A stretch of 63,372 bases of DNA from Tissierellaceae bacterium (GTDB lineage: Bacteria > Bacillota > Clostridia > Tissierellales > Tissierellaceae). The first letter of the stretch is position 1; the number at the start of each line of letters is the position of its first letter. The notes under the pieces were generated by a model. It worked only from the letters and a program-made list of their open reading frames with translations. It was not told the origin of the DNA and did not search any database. The position numbers were made by a program, and so were the translations under genes. The stretch spans positions 1-63,372 of the forward strand of contig JAHDQA010000036.1 in the NCBI GenBank assembly GCA_018434075.1, given 5' to 3'. This document shows, one piece after another, positions 17,454 to 27,959 of this stretch.

Positions 17454-18134
17454 ATGGAAAGATACCTTAGGAATATGAATATGCTTTCACTGGAAGAGAA
17501 TGAAAGCTTGGGTAAATATAAAGTCTGTGTAATCGGTTGCGGTGGTTTAGGCGGTTATGTAATAGAAATGCTCGCTCGCCTTGGCATAGGTACAATAAGT
17601 GCAGTAGATGGTGATATATTCGAAGCCACTAACTTAAACAGGCAACTATTTTCAACTGTGAGTAATTTAGGTCAAAATAAAGCTCTAGCAGCTAAACTCA
17701 GAGTAAGCAAAATCAATCCTTTAGTCAAAGTAAATAGCGTTAGTACAAATATCACAGAAGATAATTACCAAGATATCTTAAAAGGTCATGATGTGATTGT
17801 CGATGCAGTTGATGACATAAAAACCAGGTTCTCAATTCAAAAATACGCTTCGGAATTGAATATACCATTAGTCCATGGAGCTATTTCCGGTTGGTATGGT
17901 CAAGTTTCTACAATCATGCCAAATGACAATACTTTAAGTCTAATCTACAAAAGAGAAGAAAGTGTGGAAAACAAGTCAGGCAACCCATCTTTCACACCTG
18001 CTTTGGTAGCGGCTGTAGAAGTAAGCGAAGTTTTAAAGACATTGATTAAAAGAGGAGAAATTCTCAGAAATAAGCTCCTCTTAATCGACACTTACACTCA
18101 ATCCTACACTGTTGTTGAATTGAGAAACAACTGA
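17454..18134 (+). CDS. ThiF/MoeB/HesA-family E1-like adenylyltransferase
   Basis: The ATG at 17454 follows TAGGAGTG. The 226-residue protein has the Rossmann ATP-binding GCGGLGGYVIEMLARLGIG near residues 25-43, the DGDIFEATNLNRQ loop and VDAVDDIKTRF, all diagnostic of E1-like enzymes that adenylylate a ubiquitin-fold C-terminus. The partner is presumably the MoaD-like protein upstream. The paired CxxC zinc motifs found in MoeB/ThiF of E. coli are absent, so this is a compact, zinc-free HesA-type member. It is convergent with fdhD, whose stop is one base away. Confidence 0.88.
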   Translation: MERYLRNMNMLSLEENESLGKYKVCVIGCGGLGGYVIEMLARLGIGTISAVDGDIFEATNLNRQLFSTVSNLGQNKALAAKLRVSKINPLVKVNSVSTNITEDNYQDILKGHDVIVDAVDDIKTRFSIQKYASELNIPLVHGAISGWYGQVSTIMPNDNTLSLIYKREESVENKSGNPSFTPALVAAVEVSEVLKTLIKRGEILRNKLLLIDTYTQSYTVVELRNN

Positions 18135-18135
18135 T

Positions 18136-18939
18136 TTATGAAATTTTATCAAAATTAGTGTAGACATTTAATCTTTTGCCTCGTGAAAATCCTATTAATG
18201 TAATGTTTAAAGCTTTAGCTAGTTCTATTGCATATGATGTTGGCGCAGAATGGGAAACTACCACAGGTATAGCTCTTTTTGAAGTCTTTGCGATCAATTC
18301 ATGAGATATTCTGCCGGATGTAAGGAGGATTTTGTCGCTATAATCGACTTTGTCTAAATCTGCTCTGCCAAGCACTTTGTCTATTGCATTGTGCCTGCCG
18401 ATGTCTTCATAAAAATACAATATGTCTTGTGCGTTTGCCAAACCCGCAGAATGCACACCCCCTGTTTCAACAAACAGCTTGGAGCTCTTGTTGAATTTAT
18501 CCATGAGCAGAAATATGTCAGAAGCTTTAATTGAAAAATCATTATTGATTTTTTTGCTCTTTATAGAATCAATTACATTGTGAAATATAGGTGCATTTCC
18601 ACAGCCTGAACTTATCAATCTCTTGTTCAATAGAGATTGTTTTAATGTTTTATCTTCATAAGTAGTCGCTCTCGCCTCAAGAGTTCTCTCGTATATTTTT
18701 ATGTCTATTATCTCATCGATTGTATTTATAATGCCTTCTGAAATCAAAAATCCAACTGTCAATTCATAGAGGAAATCTGGACTAATCATCAATGTGGCAA
18801 TTTCTATGTCATTGACAAAAATAGTGAAAGGCTTTTCAACAGCTACAAAGTCATTCTCTAAAGAAGTTAAATTGTCTTTTATCTTAATTATTTCGACTTC
18901 TCTTTTTGTAGTTAAATCATCAAACTCTGAAACTCTCAT
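18136..18939 (-). CDS. fdhD: FdhD, formate dehydrogenase sulfurtransferase
   Basis: FdhD passes sulfur from a cysteine desulfurase to the metal cofactor of formate dehydrogenase. The 267-residue protein has ETGGVHSAGLA, DIGRHNAIDKV and TSGRISHELIAKT, all conserved. The mobile loop reads SSGCGNAPIF, so only one Cys occupies the place of the CxxC pair of the E. coli protein. It ends the formate dehydrogenase operon and its start overlaps the end of mobA. Confidence 0.93.
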   Translation of the reverse strand: MRVSEFDDLTTKREVEIIKIKDNLTSLENDFVAVEKPFTIFVNDIEIATLMISPDFLYELTVGFLISEGIINTIDEIIDIKIYERTLEARATTYEDKTLKQSLLNKRLISSGCGNAPIFHNVIDSIKSKKINNDFSIKASDIFLLMDKFNKSSKLFVETGGVHSAGLANAQDILYFYEDIGRHNAIDKVLGRADLDKVDYSDKILLTSGRISHELIAKTSKRAIPVVVSHSAPTSYAIELAKALNITLIGFSRGKRLNVYTNFDKIS

Positions 18940-19537
18940 ATATTTTCAAATCCTCTTTTGTGTTTAAGTTTAAAAACATACTCCAATCAGGACTCATTCT
19001 CAATGCTTTTTTATAGGATATATACGTGGTGTCCACTGTTTCAAGCAGAGTCTTTATATCCCTTTTATTTCCCTTGAGATACGTTTCTATTGGTTTTATC
19101 AAATCTTTAGAATAGAATCCGTTGAATGGTTCTATGCCTATTCTAGCTTTTGTAACCACGGCATAGCTCTGCTTTCTCTTAATTAAATCCATCATATAGC
19201 GAATGTAATCTAAATTCACTATTGGCATATCACAAGCTATAAGATATGAGTATTTGGATTTGGATTCTTTTAGTCCAATGTGAATACCCGACAGAGGGCC
19301 TTTATCTTTTATCTCATCGCTTACAACTCTTATATATTCTTTGTCATATTCATTTGGTTTGTTTGTAACTATTAAAAAATCATCAAATATAGGTGATAAT
19401 TTTTCTATGAGCAGGTCAATATTCGATTTATCTTCTAATTTTAAAAATTGTTTGTCAAACCCCATCCTCATGCTTTTACCACCTGCAAGTATTATCGCAG
19501 TTTTAAATAAATCAATCTCATTCCCTTGCACATTCAC
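18920..19537 (-). CDS. mobA: MobA, molybdenum cofactor guanylyltransferase
   Basis: MobA transfers GMP to the pterin cofactor to make the bis-MGD form that formate dehydrogenases use. The 205-residue protein has the nucleotidyltransferase motif LAGGKSMRMGFDKQFL at about residues 17-32, KGPLSGIHIGL, and the CDMP metal-binding segment. It overlaps mogA upstream (20 bases) and fdhD downstream (20 bases), so translation is coupled through the three genes. Confidence 0.93.
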   Translation of the reverse strand: MNVQGNEIDLFKTAIILAGGKSMRMGFDKQFLKLEDKSNIDLLIEKLSPIFDDFLIVTNKPNEYDKEYIRVVSDEIKDKGPLSGIHIGLKESKSKYSYLIACDMPIVNLDYIRYMMDLIKRKQSYAVVTKARIGIEPFNGFYSKDLIKPIETYLKGNKRDIKTLLETVDTTYISYKKALRMSPDWSMFLNLNTKEDLKIYESFRV

Positions 19538-20009
19538 TCGCCCTTCCCGTCAAAATCTCCAATCCATGCGGCAAAGCTTCTAAGATCACTTCCAGCGACT
19601 CTTCAACAGCTCTCGGGCTTCCAGGAAGATTTATGATCAATGTGTCATTTCTAATTCCGCTTACAGCTCTGGAAAGCATTGCATGAGGTGTTTTTTCAAG
19701 GCTTTTATTTAAAATAGCATAGCTGATTCCCAAAGCCAGTCTATCCACTACTTCTAAAGTGGCTTCAGGTGTTACATCTCTTTTGCTAAATCCAGTGCCG
19801 CCTGTGGTTAATATCAATTCCACTTTGAGTTCATCCGCCATGTAAATGAGTTCAGTTTTAATGTCTTCCTTGTCATCTTGGACAATAACAGTCCTCACTA
19901 CTTCGAAACCATTTTTCTCTATGATTTCCTTAATCAGTTTTCCCGACAAATCTTCTCTCAAGCCTTTTGAGCCTTTGTCGCTGGCTGTCAAAATCCCTAC
20001 TTTAAACAT
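19518..20009 (-). CDS. mogA: MogA/MoaB-type molybdopterin adenylyltransferase
   Basis: This 163-residue enzyme adenylylates molybdopterin before MoeA inserts the metal. Conserved segments are ILTASDKGSKG at the start, LTTGGTGFSKRDVTPEAT in the active site, and NLPGSPRAVEE. It overlaps fdhA by 8 bases, so the cofactor enzyme is co-translated with its client. Confidence 0.93.
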   Translation of the reverse strand: MFKVGILTASDKGSKGLREDLSGKLIKEIIEKNGFEVVRTVIVQDDKEDIKTELIYMADELKVELILTTGGTGFSKRDVTPEATLEVVDRLALGISYAILNKSLEKTPHAMLSRAVSGIRNDTLIINLPGSPRAVEESLEVILEALPHGLEILTGRASECARE

Positions 20010-22698
20010 GGTCCTCCTCCTTCAACTTTTCTATGCTTACCGCAGATACTTTCAATTCCGGTATCTTTGCTATCTCATCAACAAAAGTATTCGTCAAGTA
20101 ATTAGCTTGCCCATCTGTAAAATGAAATGGCATAAACAAGACATCTCTATCTATCGTATTCACTACTTTTGCCCTCGTTATGATCTCGCCTCTTCTCGAT
20201 TTAACTCTTACTTTATCCCCGTTTTGTATAGACAATCTGTTGGCAGTTTCATCGTTTATTTCTATATATGAACTTCCTGCTATCTCATTTAGTCCTTCTT
20301 CTCTCCCAGTCATAGTTCTGGTGTGATAGTGATAAAGAATTCTGCCTGTGGTCAAGATGAATGGATACTCATCATCTGGAGTTTCTCTGCTTTTCACGTA
20401 TTCGACAGGCATGAATAGACCCTTGCCTCTAGAAATTTTATCTTTGTGCAAGAATTTAGTTCCTGTGTCGTCTTTGTCTTTGCATGGCCATTGTATGCCA
20501 TTTGCATCTATCTTTTCATAGTTGATTCCACTGTATTGAGGAGTTAGCGAACTTATTTCTTTCATGATTTCCTTTGGTTCAGTGTATTTCTTTTCATAGC
20601 CCAAAGTGTTCATTATCTCCATGATTATCTGCCAATCCGGCTTTGCTAATCCATTTTCTTTTACCGCTTTTCTCACCCTTTGAACTCTTCTTTCAGTATT
20701 AGTAAAAGTGCCGTCTTTCTGTGCAAAAGAAACCGCTGGCAGCACTAAATCTGCATATTCGCAAGTTTCAGTAAAAAATATATCTTGAACTATCAAAAAG
20801 TCAACTTTTTTTAGCGCACTGATCACATGATTTGTGTCAGGGTCAGATACAACCGGATTTTCTCCCATGATGTATAAAAATTTGATTTTTTCTTCCTCTA
20901 TAAGCTTGAACATCTCTGTGATGGTTGCCCCGACTCTGTCAGAAAGTTTTGTGCTCCATGCTCTTTCAAATTTTTCGAGACTTTCTCTATGAAAAATCTT
21001 CTGATATCCCGTCAAATCTGCAGGTGTTGCCCCCATGTCGCTTGCGCCCTGAACATTGTTCTGCCCTCTCAATGGGTTTATTCCAGCATTTTCTTTGCCA
21101 ATATTTCCACATAAAAGCGCTAAATTTGACAAGCTCATAACTGCATGTGTTCCAGTAGAATGTTGAGTAACCCCCATAGTATAGTAAATCCCTGCATTTG
21201 GAGAGTTAGCATAGATCAAAGCAGCCTTTATGATCAAGTCCTTATCCACTCCACAAATCTCGGCACTTCTCTCAGGTGGGTAATTTTTGACAAGCCTTGC
21301 CAATTCTTCAAAGTTCTCGCAATTCTTATTTATATATTCTTCGTCATAGAGTTTATTTTCAATTATCACATTCATCATGCCGTTTATGAGGGCGATATTT
21401 GTGCCAGGTTTAAGCTGTAGATGAACGTCTGCGAATCTTGAAAGCTCAATCTCCCTTGGATCTGCGACAATCAATTTTGCTCCCTTTTTAACTGCTTGTT
21501 TTATAAAAGCGCCTATGACAGGATGTGTTTCAGTAGTATTTGAACCTATCACAAATATTGTGTCGTTGTTCTTTATCTCTGCGATGCTATTAGTCATCGC
21601 GCCTGTTCCGAGTGTAGTTGCAAGCCCTGCAACTGTTGAAGAATGTCAGAGCCTTGCGCAGTGGTCTATATTGTTCGTCTTTAATACTGCTCTGAAAAGC
21701 TTCTGAAATAGGTAATTCTCTTCATTTGTACATCTTGCTGAACTAAGTCCTGCGAAAGAATCAGGCCCATTTTCTTCCATGTATTTATCTACTTTTTCTT
21801 TGATTATCTCATATGCCCTATCCCATGATATTTCTTTAAATACTCCATCTTCTTTTAACAATGGTGTATTTAACCTATCGGGGTGATTTATGAAGTTAAA
21901 TGAAAACTTGCCTTTAACGCATAATAATCCCTCATTCACAGCGTCTTTGACAGGTTCTACCCCCACTACTTTATCGTCTTTGACGAGCAGATTGATCTGG
22001 CAGCCTACGCCACAAAATGCGCAAGTAGTTTTAACTTTTTTTACTTCCCACGCTCTAAACTTCTCTTTAGATTTTGGCATCAGTGCTCCAGTGGGACATG
22101 CTGAAACGCAATTGCCACATGATACGCAGTTTGAGTTGATCAACCCATCATTGAATGGAGTGCCGATTATAGTATCAAACCCACGATTTACAAAGTCTAT
22201 TGCGCCTGTAACTTGAAGTCTTGAACAAACTCTTACGCACAGCCCACATAAAATGCATTTTTGGGCATCGTATATGTAAAAGGGGTTTGTATCGTCAATG
22301 TATGGATCCCTTGTTTTCCCAGAGTGAGTTCTAAACTTTACACCGTATTCATAAGCATAATCTTGAAGTAGACAGCTTCCTGCCTTTTCACAAATCAGGC
22401 AGTCATTTGGGTGATTGTCAAGTAGTAGCCCCAATATATCTTTTCTGGCTTCTATAACTCTATCAGTTTTAGTATGTACGACCATTCCCTCTCTTACTTT
22501 TGTAGAGCAAGCTGTCTGAAGTTTTCTATTTCCTTCAATTTCTACTATGCACATTCTACAGGCGCCAAAAATATCTAGCCTTTCATCATAGCAGAGCTTG
22601 GGAATGTCTATTCCAGCCAATTCAGCTGCTTGTATCACTGTGAGAGAACTGTCGACCTCAATTTCTTTATTATCTATAGTAAGTTTTACAGTTTTCAT
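20002..22698 (-). CDS. fdhA: Selenocysteine-containing NAD-linked formate dehydrogenase catalytic subunit
   Basis: The frame from the ATG at 22698 (behind TAGGAGG) is interrupted only by UGA at 21646-21648, codon 351, then runs to 20002; full length is 898 residues. The context CARLUHSSTVAG is the active-site motif of formate dehydrogenases, so UGA encodes Sec, the metal ligand. The N-terminus has a [2Fe-2S] ferredoxin domain (CYDERLDIFGACRMC), a HxxxCxxCxxxxxC site (HPNDCLICEKAGSC), two 4Fe-4S sites (CILCGLCVRVC, CVSCGNCVSAC) and the CAFCGVGC cluster of the catalytic domain. NuoF- and NuoE-like partners are upstream. Confidence 0.96.
21616..21634 (-). promoter_or_regulatory. bSECIS hairpin of fdhA
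   Basis: Eleven bases after the UGA, AGTTGCA-GGGCT-TGCAACT forms a perfect 7-bp stem with a G-rich five-base loop, the size and position of a bacterial SelB-binding element. Confidence 0.85.
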
Positions 22699-22707
22699 GA
22701 TTTCCTC

Positions 22708-24294
22708 CTAGTAAATCTCTACAGCTTTTATGGGTTTTACAGGGCAAACCTCATAGCAGCTTCCGCATTTTATACATTTTTCAATATCTATGCTGTGTTT
22801 AGCTTTGAGCTCACCTTGGATTGCGTCTACTGGGCAATTTTTCTTGCATATAGTGCAGCCTATGCATCTATCTGATATCCTATAAGTTATCAATGCTTTG
22901 CAGCTCTTTGCAGGACACTTTTTATCAACTATATGTGCAAGATATTCGTCCTTGTAGTATTTTAAAGTAGTTATAACTGGATTTGGAGCTGTTTGCCCAA
23001 GCCCGCATAAAGATGTATCGCTCACCACATGCGCAAGCCTTTCTAGTTCTTCTAAATCTTCCATATCAGCTTTTCCTTCAGTTATGAGCTCTAATATTTC
23101 ATACATTCTTCGAGTTCCCTCTCTACAAGGAATGCACTTTCCGCATGATTCATCTACGCTAAACTCCAAAAAGTATTTGGCTATGTCTATCATGCAGGTG
23201 CTTTCATCCATTACAACCATACCGCCAGATCCCATGATAGACCCAATGCTAGCTAATGATTCAAAATCAACCGCAACGTCTAAATACTCTTTAGGTATAC
23301 AGCCTCCTGATGGTCCGCCAGTCTGAACAGCTTTGTACTCTTTGTTGTTCTGACATCCTCCGCCTATATCAAACACTATGTCTCTCAATTTAGTACCCAT
23401 AGGCACTTCAACCAATCCTGCATTTTCTATTTTGCCTACTAGAGAAAACACTTTTGTGCCAGGGGATTTTTCTGTTCCTATGCTTCTAAACCAATCAGCG
23501 CCATTCAATATGATTGGCGGGACGTTTGCAAAAGTTTCAACATTGTTTATTATCGTAGGCTTCCCCCACAACCCCACATGTGCAGTCCTCTGCAATTTAG
23601 GTCTAGGCATACCTCTATGGCCTTCAATCGACTCTATAAGCGCAGTGCCCTCTCCACATACAAACGCGCCTGAACCAAGCCTCAATTCAATGTCAAAATT
23701 AAATCCCATTCCAAATATATCTTCGCCTAAAAGGCCCTTTTCTTTAGCTTGAGCTATAGCGTGTTTCAAGGTCTTTACTGCTTGAGGATACTCAGCTCTT
23801 ACGTATATAAAGCCCTTGTTTGCTCCTATTGCATAGCCTCCTATAGCCATGCCTTCCAATACGCTGTGCGGATCTTTTTCCAAAATCGACCTATCCATAA
23901 AAGCGCCGGGATCTCCCTCGTCAGCATTGCAAATTATGTATTTTTGATCTGCATCAAATGAAAAAGCCTCCTCCCATTTCTTCCCTGTTGGAAATCCTGC
24001 TCCTCCTCTACCTCGAAGCAGTGAATTTTTCATTGTTTCAACAACTTCACTTTGGGAAAGGCTGCTCAAAGCTTTGTATAAAGAGAAATAGCCGTCAAAC
24101 GCTATGTATTCCTCAATGTCGAAGGGATTTATAATGTCGCAATTTCTAAGGGCTATGCGCAGTTGATTTTTGTAGTAATCTCCCTTTAAAACAACTCTTT
24201 CTCCTCTTAATTCAACAACATCATCTCTAAGCAATTTCTCTACAATCTCAGGCTTTTTCTCATCTCTAATTTTGACAAGTCTATCTCTATACAT
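22708..24294 (-). CDS. NuoF/HymB-like NADH-oxidising subunit of the formate dehydrogenase complex
   Basis: This 528-residue flavoprotein has the NADH-binding GRGGAGFPTGKKWE segment, FMN-binding NADEGDPGAFMDR, the cluster motif CGKCIPCREG with a later Cys, and a C-terminal two-cluster ferredoxin domain (CIGCTICKKNC, CIKCGSCYEVC). Unlike the longest homologues it lacks an N-terminal thioredoxin-like ferredoxin domain. It would exchange electrons with NAD(H). With the NuoE-like protein and FdhA it forms a set like the HylCB/FdhF2 electron-bifurcating enzymes, which also use ferredoxin; bifurcation itself is an inference. Confidence 0.94.
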   Translation of the reverse strand: MYRDRLVKIRDEKKPEIVEKLLRDDVVELRGERVVLKGDYYKNQLRIALRNCDIINPFDIEEYIAFDGYFSLYKALSSLSQSEVVETMKNSLLRGRGGAGFPTGKKWEEAFSFDADQKYIICNADEGDPGAFMDRSILEKDPHSVLEGMAIGGYAIGANKGFIYVRAEYPQAVKTLKHAIAQAKEKGLLGEDIFGMGFNFDIELRLGSGAFVCGEGTALIESIEGHRGMPRPKLQRTAHVGLWGKPTIINNVETFANVPPIILNGADWFRSIGTEKSPGTKVFSLVGKIENAGLVEVPMGTKLRDIVFDIGGGCQNNKEYKAVQTGGPSGGCIPKEYLDVAVDFESLASIGSIMGSGGMVVMDESTCMIDIAKYFLEFSVDESCGKCIPCREGTRRMYEILELITEGKADMEDLEELERLAHVVSDTSLCGLGQTAPNPVITTLKYYKDEYLAHIVDKKCPAKSCKALITYRISDRCIGCTICKKNCPVDAIQGELKAKHSIDIEKCIKCGSCYEVCPVKPIKAVEIY

Positions 24295-24303
24295 GACACA
24301 CCT

Positions 24304-24789
24304 CTATCTATAATCATCGAGTATTTTCTTGACATCTTTCTTTTTTACCAAAGGGAATATGTCTGAATTAATCATCACCACAGGTGCCTTTGAACAATCT
24401 CCCAAGCACCTAGCCTGTCCAATTGAAAATTTTAAATCGCTCGTGGTTTCTCCCTGTTTTATGCCTAGCTCCTTTTCGAATTCCTCCAATATAGCCTGTG
24501 CTCCTTTTACATAGCAAGCGGTGCCTAGGCATACATTTATTTGGTTTTCACCCTTCGGTATAAACGAGAATTGAGAATAAAAAGTTGCCACTCCGTAAAT
24601 CTCTGCCAGAGGTATATTCAACTCGTCGCTAATTATTTTTAAAACTTCCTTTGGAAGATAGTTGAAAAGTTCTTGAGCTCTTTGTAAAGCTGGCATAAGA
24701 GCACCATTGTTCTTTTTGATTTCCGATAGAAAAGCTTTGAATTCTTTTACTGAAATTTCATTTTTGTCTAGATCAAATTTATATTCCAT
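24304..24789 (-). CDS. NuoE/HymA-like [2Fe-2S] subunit
   Basis: The ATG at 24787-24789 lies at proper distance behind AGGTGG. The 161-residue protein has a helical N-terminus and a thioredoxin-like [2Fe-2S] domain whose ligands are in CLGTACYVKGA and CLGDCSKAP. It is the first gene of the formate dehydrogenase operon and partners the NuoF-like subunit. Confidence 0.94.
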   Translation of the reverse strand: MEYKFDLDKNEISVKEFKAFLSEIKKNNGALMPALQRAQELFNYLPKEVLKIISDELNIPLAEIYGVATFYSQFSFIPKGENQINVCLGTACYVKGAQAILEEFEKELGIKQGETTSDLKFSIGQARCLGDCSKAPVVMINSDIFPLVKKKDVKKILDDYR

Positions 24790-24908
24790 TGCACCCACCT
24801 AAATTTGCTAATATTTTAAATTTACACTATAATAAATTTTGATACTTGTCAATGTAAAAAAACAACAATTGATTAAATTTTTATAAAATTCTGTGGAGTG
24901 TGAACAAT

Positions 24909-25181
24909 TTGTCAAATTATTTTTATGCTTTATTGATCTATATCATCGCTGTAAATATATATGCTTTTTATCTATTTGGCAAAGATAAGAAACTATCAAA
25001 AACAAACAAATGGAGAGTTAGTGAAAATAGGCTTTTATTTGTGGGCTTTGTTGGCGGTTCATTAGGTGGAATTTTGGGAATGAAACATTTTTCTCATAAA
25101 ACAAAAAAGAGGAAGTTTACAATTCTCATTCCTCTTTTTTTAGCGTTGCATTTATTTTTATTTTACAAGTTTATTATATAA
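24909..25181 (+). CDS. DUF1294-family small membrane protein
   Basis: A TTG at 24909 is 9 bases behind GGAG; a GTG at 24900 touches that site and is less likely. About 90 residues with three hydrophobic segments around the family-typical FGKDKK...KWRVSE, GGSLGGILGMKHFSHKT and KFTILIPLF motifs. No function is known for DUF1294. It is monocistronic and convergent with the esterase gene, which it overlaps at the 3' end by 8 bases. Confidence 0.78.
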   Translation: MSNYFYALLIYIIAVNIYAFYLFGKDKKLSKTNKWRVSENRLLFVGFVGGSLGGILGMKHFSHKTKKRKFTILIPLFLALHLFLFYKFII

Positions 25182-25932
25182 ATAATTCTAGCCATTCTGC
25201 TGATTTCTCGAGCATATTAACTGTGAAGTGATGATTAAGCCTAGGGTAACTTATAAATTCTATTAGCTCTTTATTTTTGTATAGCTCTTTTGCTTTTTCA
25301 TAAAATTTTCTTTGAGGATTTATGTCCACTACGCTATCTGCTTCTCCATGCAGCAAAAGGAGAGGCCTATCCAAAAGGTTTTCTATATTTCTAGCTGGAT
25401 CGTTTTTTTCTATATCCCGTTCTACTTCTGCAAATTTCTCATCGTCTTCAATATGTAGAGCTTTTTTAAACATTTGATTGCTTTCAGAGTAATTGCAAGA
25501 GCCGTTTACAATTATAGCTGTTTTTAGCTCTCTATCTTTTGCAAATATTCCACTTGATGTAAATCCTCCCATTGAATGCCCCATGACCGCCATTCTGTTC
25601 GGATCTGCACCCAATTTATCTATTGAATATTCTTTAATGATGTCATATTCTTCAATGTTATTCAATACTATTCTCCAAAAAACCCCTTCGTAAACTTCCT
25701 TTTCATAATCTATCTTTCCTCTATCGCCATGATATAGACAGTCGGGTACTATCACTTGATAACCTAGGGATGCTAAAATTTGCGCTCTAAATCTTTGATT
25801 ATCTTTGCTTGAAGCAAATCCATGATAAAAGATTATCGTCGGAATGTCGTTTCTTATTGATTCTGGTTTAAGTACAAGTGCTGGAATTTGGTCAATTAAT
25901 ATTTTTTCTTCTCTTACTGCAAAATTTATCAT
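25174..25932 (-). CDS. Alpha/beta-hydrolase, prolyl-oligopeptidase-like esterase
   Basis: This 252-residue cytoplasmic protein has the hydrolase oxyanion segment YHGFASSKDN, nucleophile elbow GHSMGG (Ser), an acid in GEADSVVDI and a C-terminal His in LNHHFT, a complete catalytic triad. It resembles YitV-type carboxylesterases; the substrate is unknown. It is the last gene of a tight five-gene run starting with the cation efflux gene. Confidence 0.85.
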   Translation of the reverse strand: MINFAVREEKILIDQIPALVLKPESIRNDIPTIIFYHGFASSKDNQRFRAQILASLGYQVIVPDCLYHGDRGKIDYEKEVYEGVFWRIVLNNIEEYDIIKEYSIDKLGADPNRMAVMGHSMGGFTSSGIFAKDRELKTAIIVNGSCNYSESNQMFKKALHIEDDEKFAEVERDIEKNDPARNIENLLDRPLLLLHGEADSVVDINPQRKFYEKAKELYKNKELIEFISYPRLNHHFTVNMLEKSAEWLELFI

Positions 25933-25950
25933 TTGTTCCTCCTAAATGTT

Positions 25951-26637
25951 CTATACTTTTTCAATTTCCCAGTCTATGGGTTCTAGCCCATTCTTCATTA
26001 AAAAATCATTTGTCTTTGAAAAAGGTCTTGATCCAAAGAATCCTCTTGCTGCTGAAAAAGGACTTGGGTGAGGCGATTTTATAATCAAGTGATTTTTATT
26101 TGTAATCAGGCTCTGTTTTGATATGGCATTGTTGCCCCAGAGTAAAAACACGACAGGAGTTTGCTTATCATTTATAATTTGAATGACCCTATCTGTGAAT
26201 ATTTCCCAGCCCAGTCCTTTATGCGAATTAGGCTGCCCCTTTCGCACAGTTAAAACAGTGTTTAATAAAAGAACTCCTTCTCTTGCCCATTTTTCAAGGT
26301 TTCCATGATTGGGTATCTCATATCCTAAATCAGATTTAAGTTCTTTATATATGTTCATCAGCGATGGAGGTATGGGTACTCCTTTTTTAACGCTAAAGCT
26401 CAATCCGTGAGCTTGATTTTCTCCATGATATGGGTCTTGCCCTAAAATGACAACTTTGACGTCTTTGTAGGCTGTATAGTGTAGTGCGTTGAAAATGCTG
26501 TACATATCAGGGTATACTGTGTAATTGCGGTATTCTTCTATTAAGATTTTTCTCAGTTTAATATAATAATCTTTTTCAAACTCTTCCTCTAATAAATTCT
26601 GCCAATCATTATTAAATATCTGTTTCATTCTACTCAC
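25951..26637 (-). CDS. ung: Uracil-DNA glycosylase
   Basis: Family-1 UDG that removes uracil from DNA. The 228-residue protein has the water-activating motif GQDPYHG, the uracil-binding LSFSV and LLLNTVLT segments, and the DNA-intercalating [17 protein letters not shown] with its catalytic His. Its start overlaps the end of the ATP-grasp gene by 4 bases. Confidence 0.97.
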   Translation of the reverse strand: MSRMKQIFNNDWQNLLEEEFEKDYYIKLRKILIEEYRNYTVYPDMYSIFNALHYTAYKDVKVVILGQDPYHGENQAHGLSFSVKKGVPIPPSLMNIYKELKSDLGYEIPNHGNLEKWAREGVLLLNTVLTVRKGQPNSHKGLGWEIFTDRVIQIINDKQTPVVFLLWGNNAISKQSLITNKNHLIIKSPHPSPFSAARGFFGSRPFSKTNDFLMKNGLEPIDWEIEKV

Positions 26638-27959
26638 CTGACTTTTTTTGCAATTACATTCGCGGCGGTGTAATAGTCTTTTACGCCTGAAATTAAATTA
26701 TTCTCGCTCACTCTTGTATACATTCCTGCATATTTTCTATTGTATAAAAAAACACCAACTAAATACTTTAAAGTTTTACTTTTCAATCCACTTTCATAGA
26801 CTAAGAATTCTCTTTCGTAAGGTTCTACAAATTCCTGGTAGATATAATTTTTATCGAAAGCTTTTTCTAAATTTTTTCCCCAAGACAATTCGTCTAGATC
26901 CCTTCCTATGCTTACGCCCTGCGAAGCATTCATATCCATTGGCTTTATGACGTACTTGTCTTTATTTGCTAGCACTTCTTTAAATACATCCTCATCTCCA
27001 CCAAATATGTCAGTATAAGGTATATGTTTTTTAATAAATTTCATTTCAGTTTCATTCAACAAAAATTTCATGTCCGCGTCATGCAATACCTTAAAAAATA
27101 TCTTATTGTGCGCGACTTGGCTTCTTAACGAGCCTATCGTTACCACATTTCCATCTCGATATGCCTTTATAAATTCCTCTGCCTCATTGAATTTTTCAAT
27201 CAATTCAAATGTGACAATTCTCCTGTATATTAAATCTATTCTCGTGTTTTCGTAGTATAGTTTATTATCACAATATACTATATCCCTTGGGTCTACTATG
27301 AAAGCTTTTAATCCGCGTCTTTCATAGGCTTTTTTAAACTCTATGAATTCATAAGTTGTGGCACTCTCTTTAAAATCGACTATTGCCACATTTGGATTTC
27401 CTTCTCTAAATTTGGATTTCTCATATAATTTTAAGCTCTCATCTACCCATTTGTCTATCAATTCCCTATTTATCAATTCATACCCATTTTTAAAGTCTTT
27501 CATGGCTTTTGATTCGAGCAATATTCTGCCTATAGTGTTGTCTTCGTTCATAGCCGATGAGCCGTCTGTGTTTAACTCGCAGAATTTGAAATTGTCCTCA
27601 TCTTTGTAAAACATGTCAAATCTAGCTATGGGAATATTTACACCATAGGGGTTTTCTAAAAGAATAAGCTCTTCGATCTCTTTTGGGAACAAAAATCTCT
27701 TTCTAAATTCAGGATTTTTGATATATTCATCAGTTACTTTATCACAAATTTGCATCATGTATTCCATGATTTTTTTTATTTCCACTTCTTCTGATTCTGA
27801 ATAGAACATAGGATTGTAAGTGAAAGGAACGGGTTTACCCTTGTATATTGCTGACGAATTCCTAACTCTTTCAGCTGTCAAATGGTAATCCTTTTCATAA
27901 GAATCCTTATCTCTACATACCATTTCGATAAAACTCTTGTTTATATCTTCTCCAGTCAT
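26634..27959 (-). CDS. ATP-grasp peptide ligase, glutathionylspermidine-synthase-like
   Basis: The 441-residue protein resembles the circularly permuted ATP-grasp family (glutathionylspermidine synthase-like, PF03738): [11 protein letters not shown] and [13 protein letters not shown] near residues 115-140, [20 protein letters not shown] as the nucleotide-binding strand-loop, and a C-terminal [14 protein letters not shown]. Members join an amine to a carboxylate through an acyl phosphate. It overlaps the glutamate-cysteine ligase gene by 4 bases (ATGA), so it most likely uses gamma-glutamylcysteine or a related gamma-glutamyl product. It has no amidase domain and no recognisable canonical GshB, so the product could be glutathione or something else. 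Confidence 0.78.
   Translation of the reverse strand: MTGEDINKSFIEMVCRDKDSYEKDYHLTAERVRNSSAIYKGKPVPFTYNPMFYSESEEVEIKKIMEYMMQICDKVTDEYIKNPEFRKRFLFPKEIEELILLENPYGVNIPIARFDMFYKDEDNFKFCELNTDGSSAMNEDNTIGRILLESKAMKDFKNGYELINRELIDKWVDESLKLYEKSKFREGNPNVAIVDFKESATTYEFIEFKKAYERRGLKAFIVDPRDIVYCDNKLYYENTRIDLIYRRIVTFELIEKFNEAEEFIKAYRDGNVVTIGSLRSQVAHNKIFFKVLHDADMKFLLNETEMKFIKKHIPYTDIFGGDEDVFKEVLANKDKYVIKPMDMNASQGVSIGRDLDELSWGKNLEKAFDKNYIYQEFVEPYEREFLVYESGLKSKTLKYLVGVFLYNRKYAGMYTRVSENNLISGVKDYYTAANVIAKKVR

Noticed and set aside
20002..21597. Separate formate dehydrogenase alpha gene starting after the UGA
   Set aside because: The active-site motif spans the UGA and a SECIS-like hairpin follows, so the two open frames are one selenoprotein.
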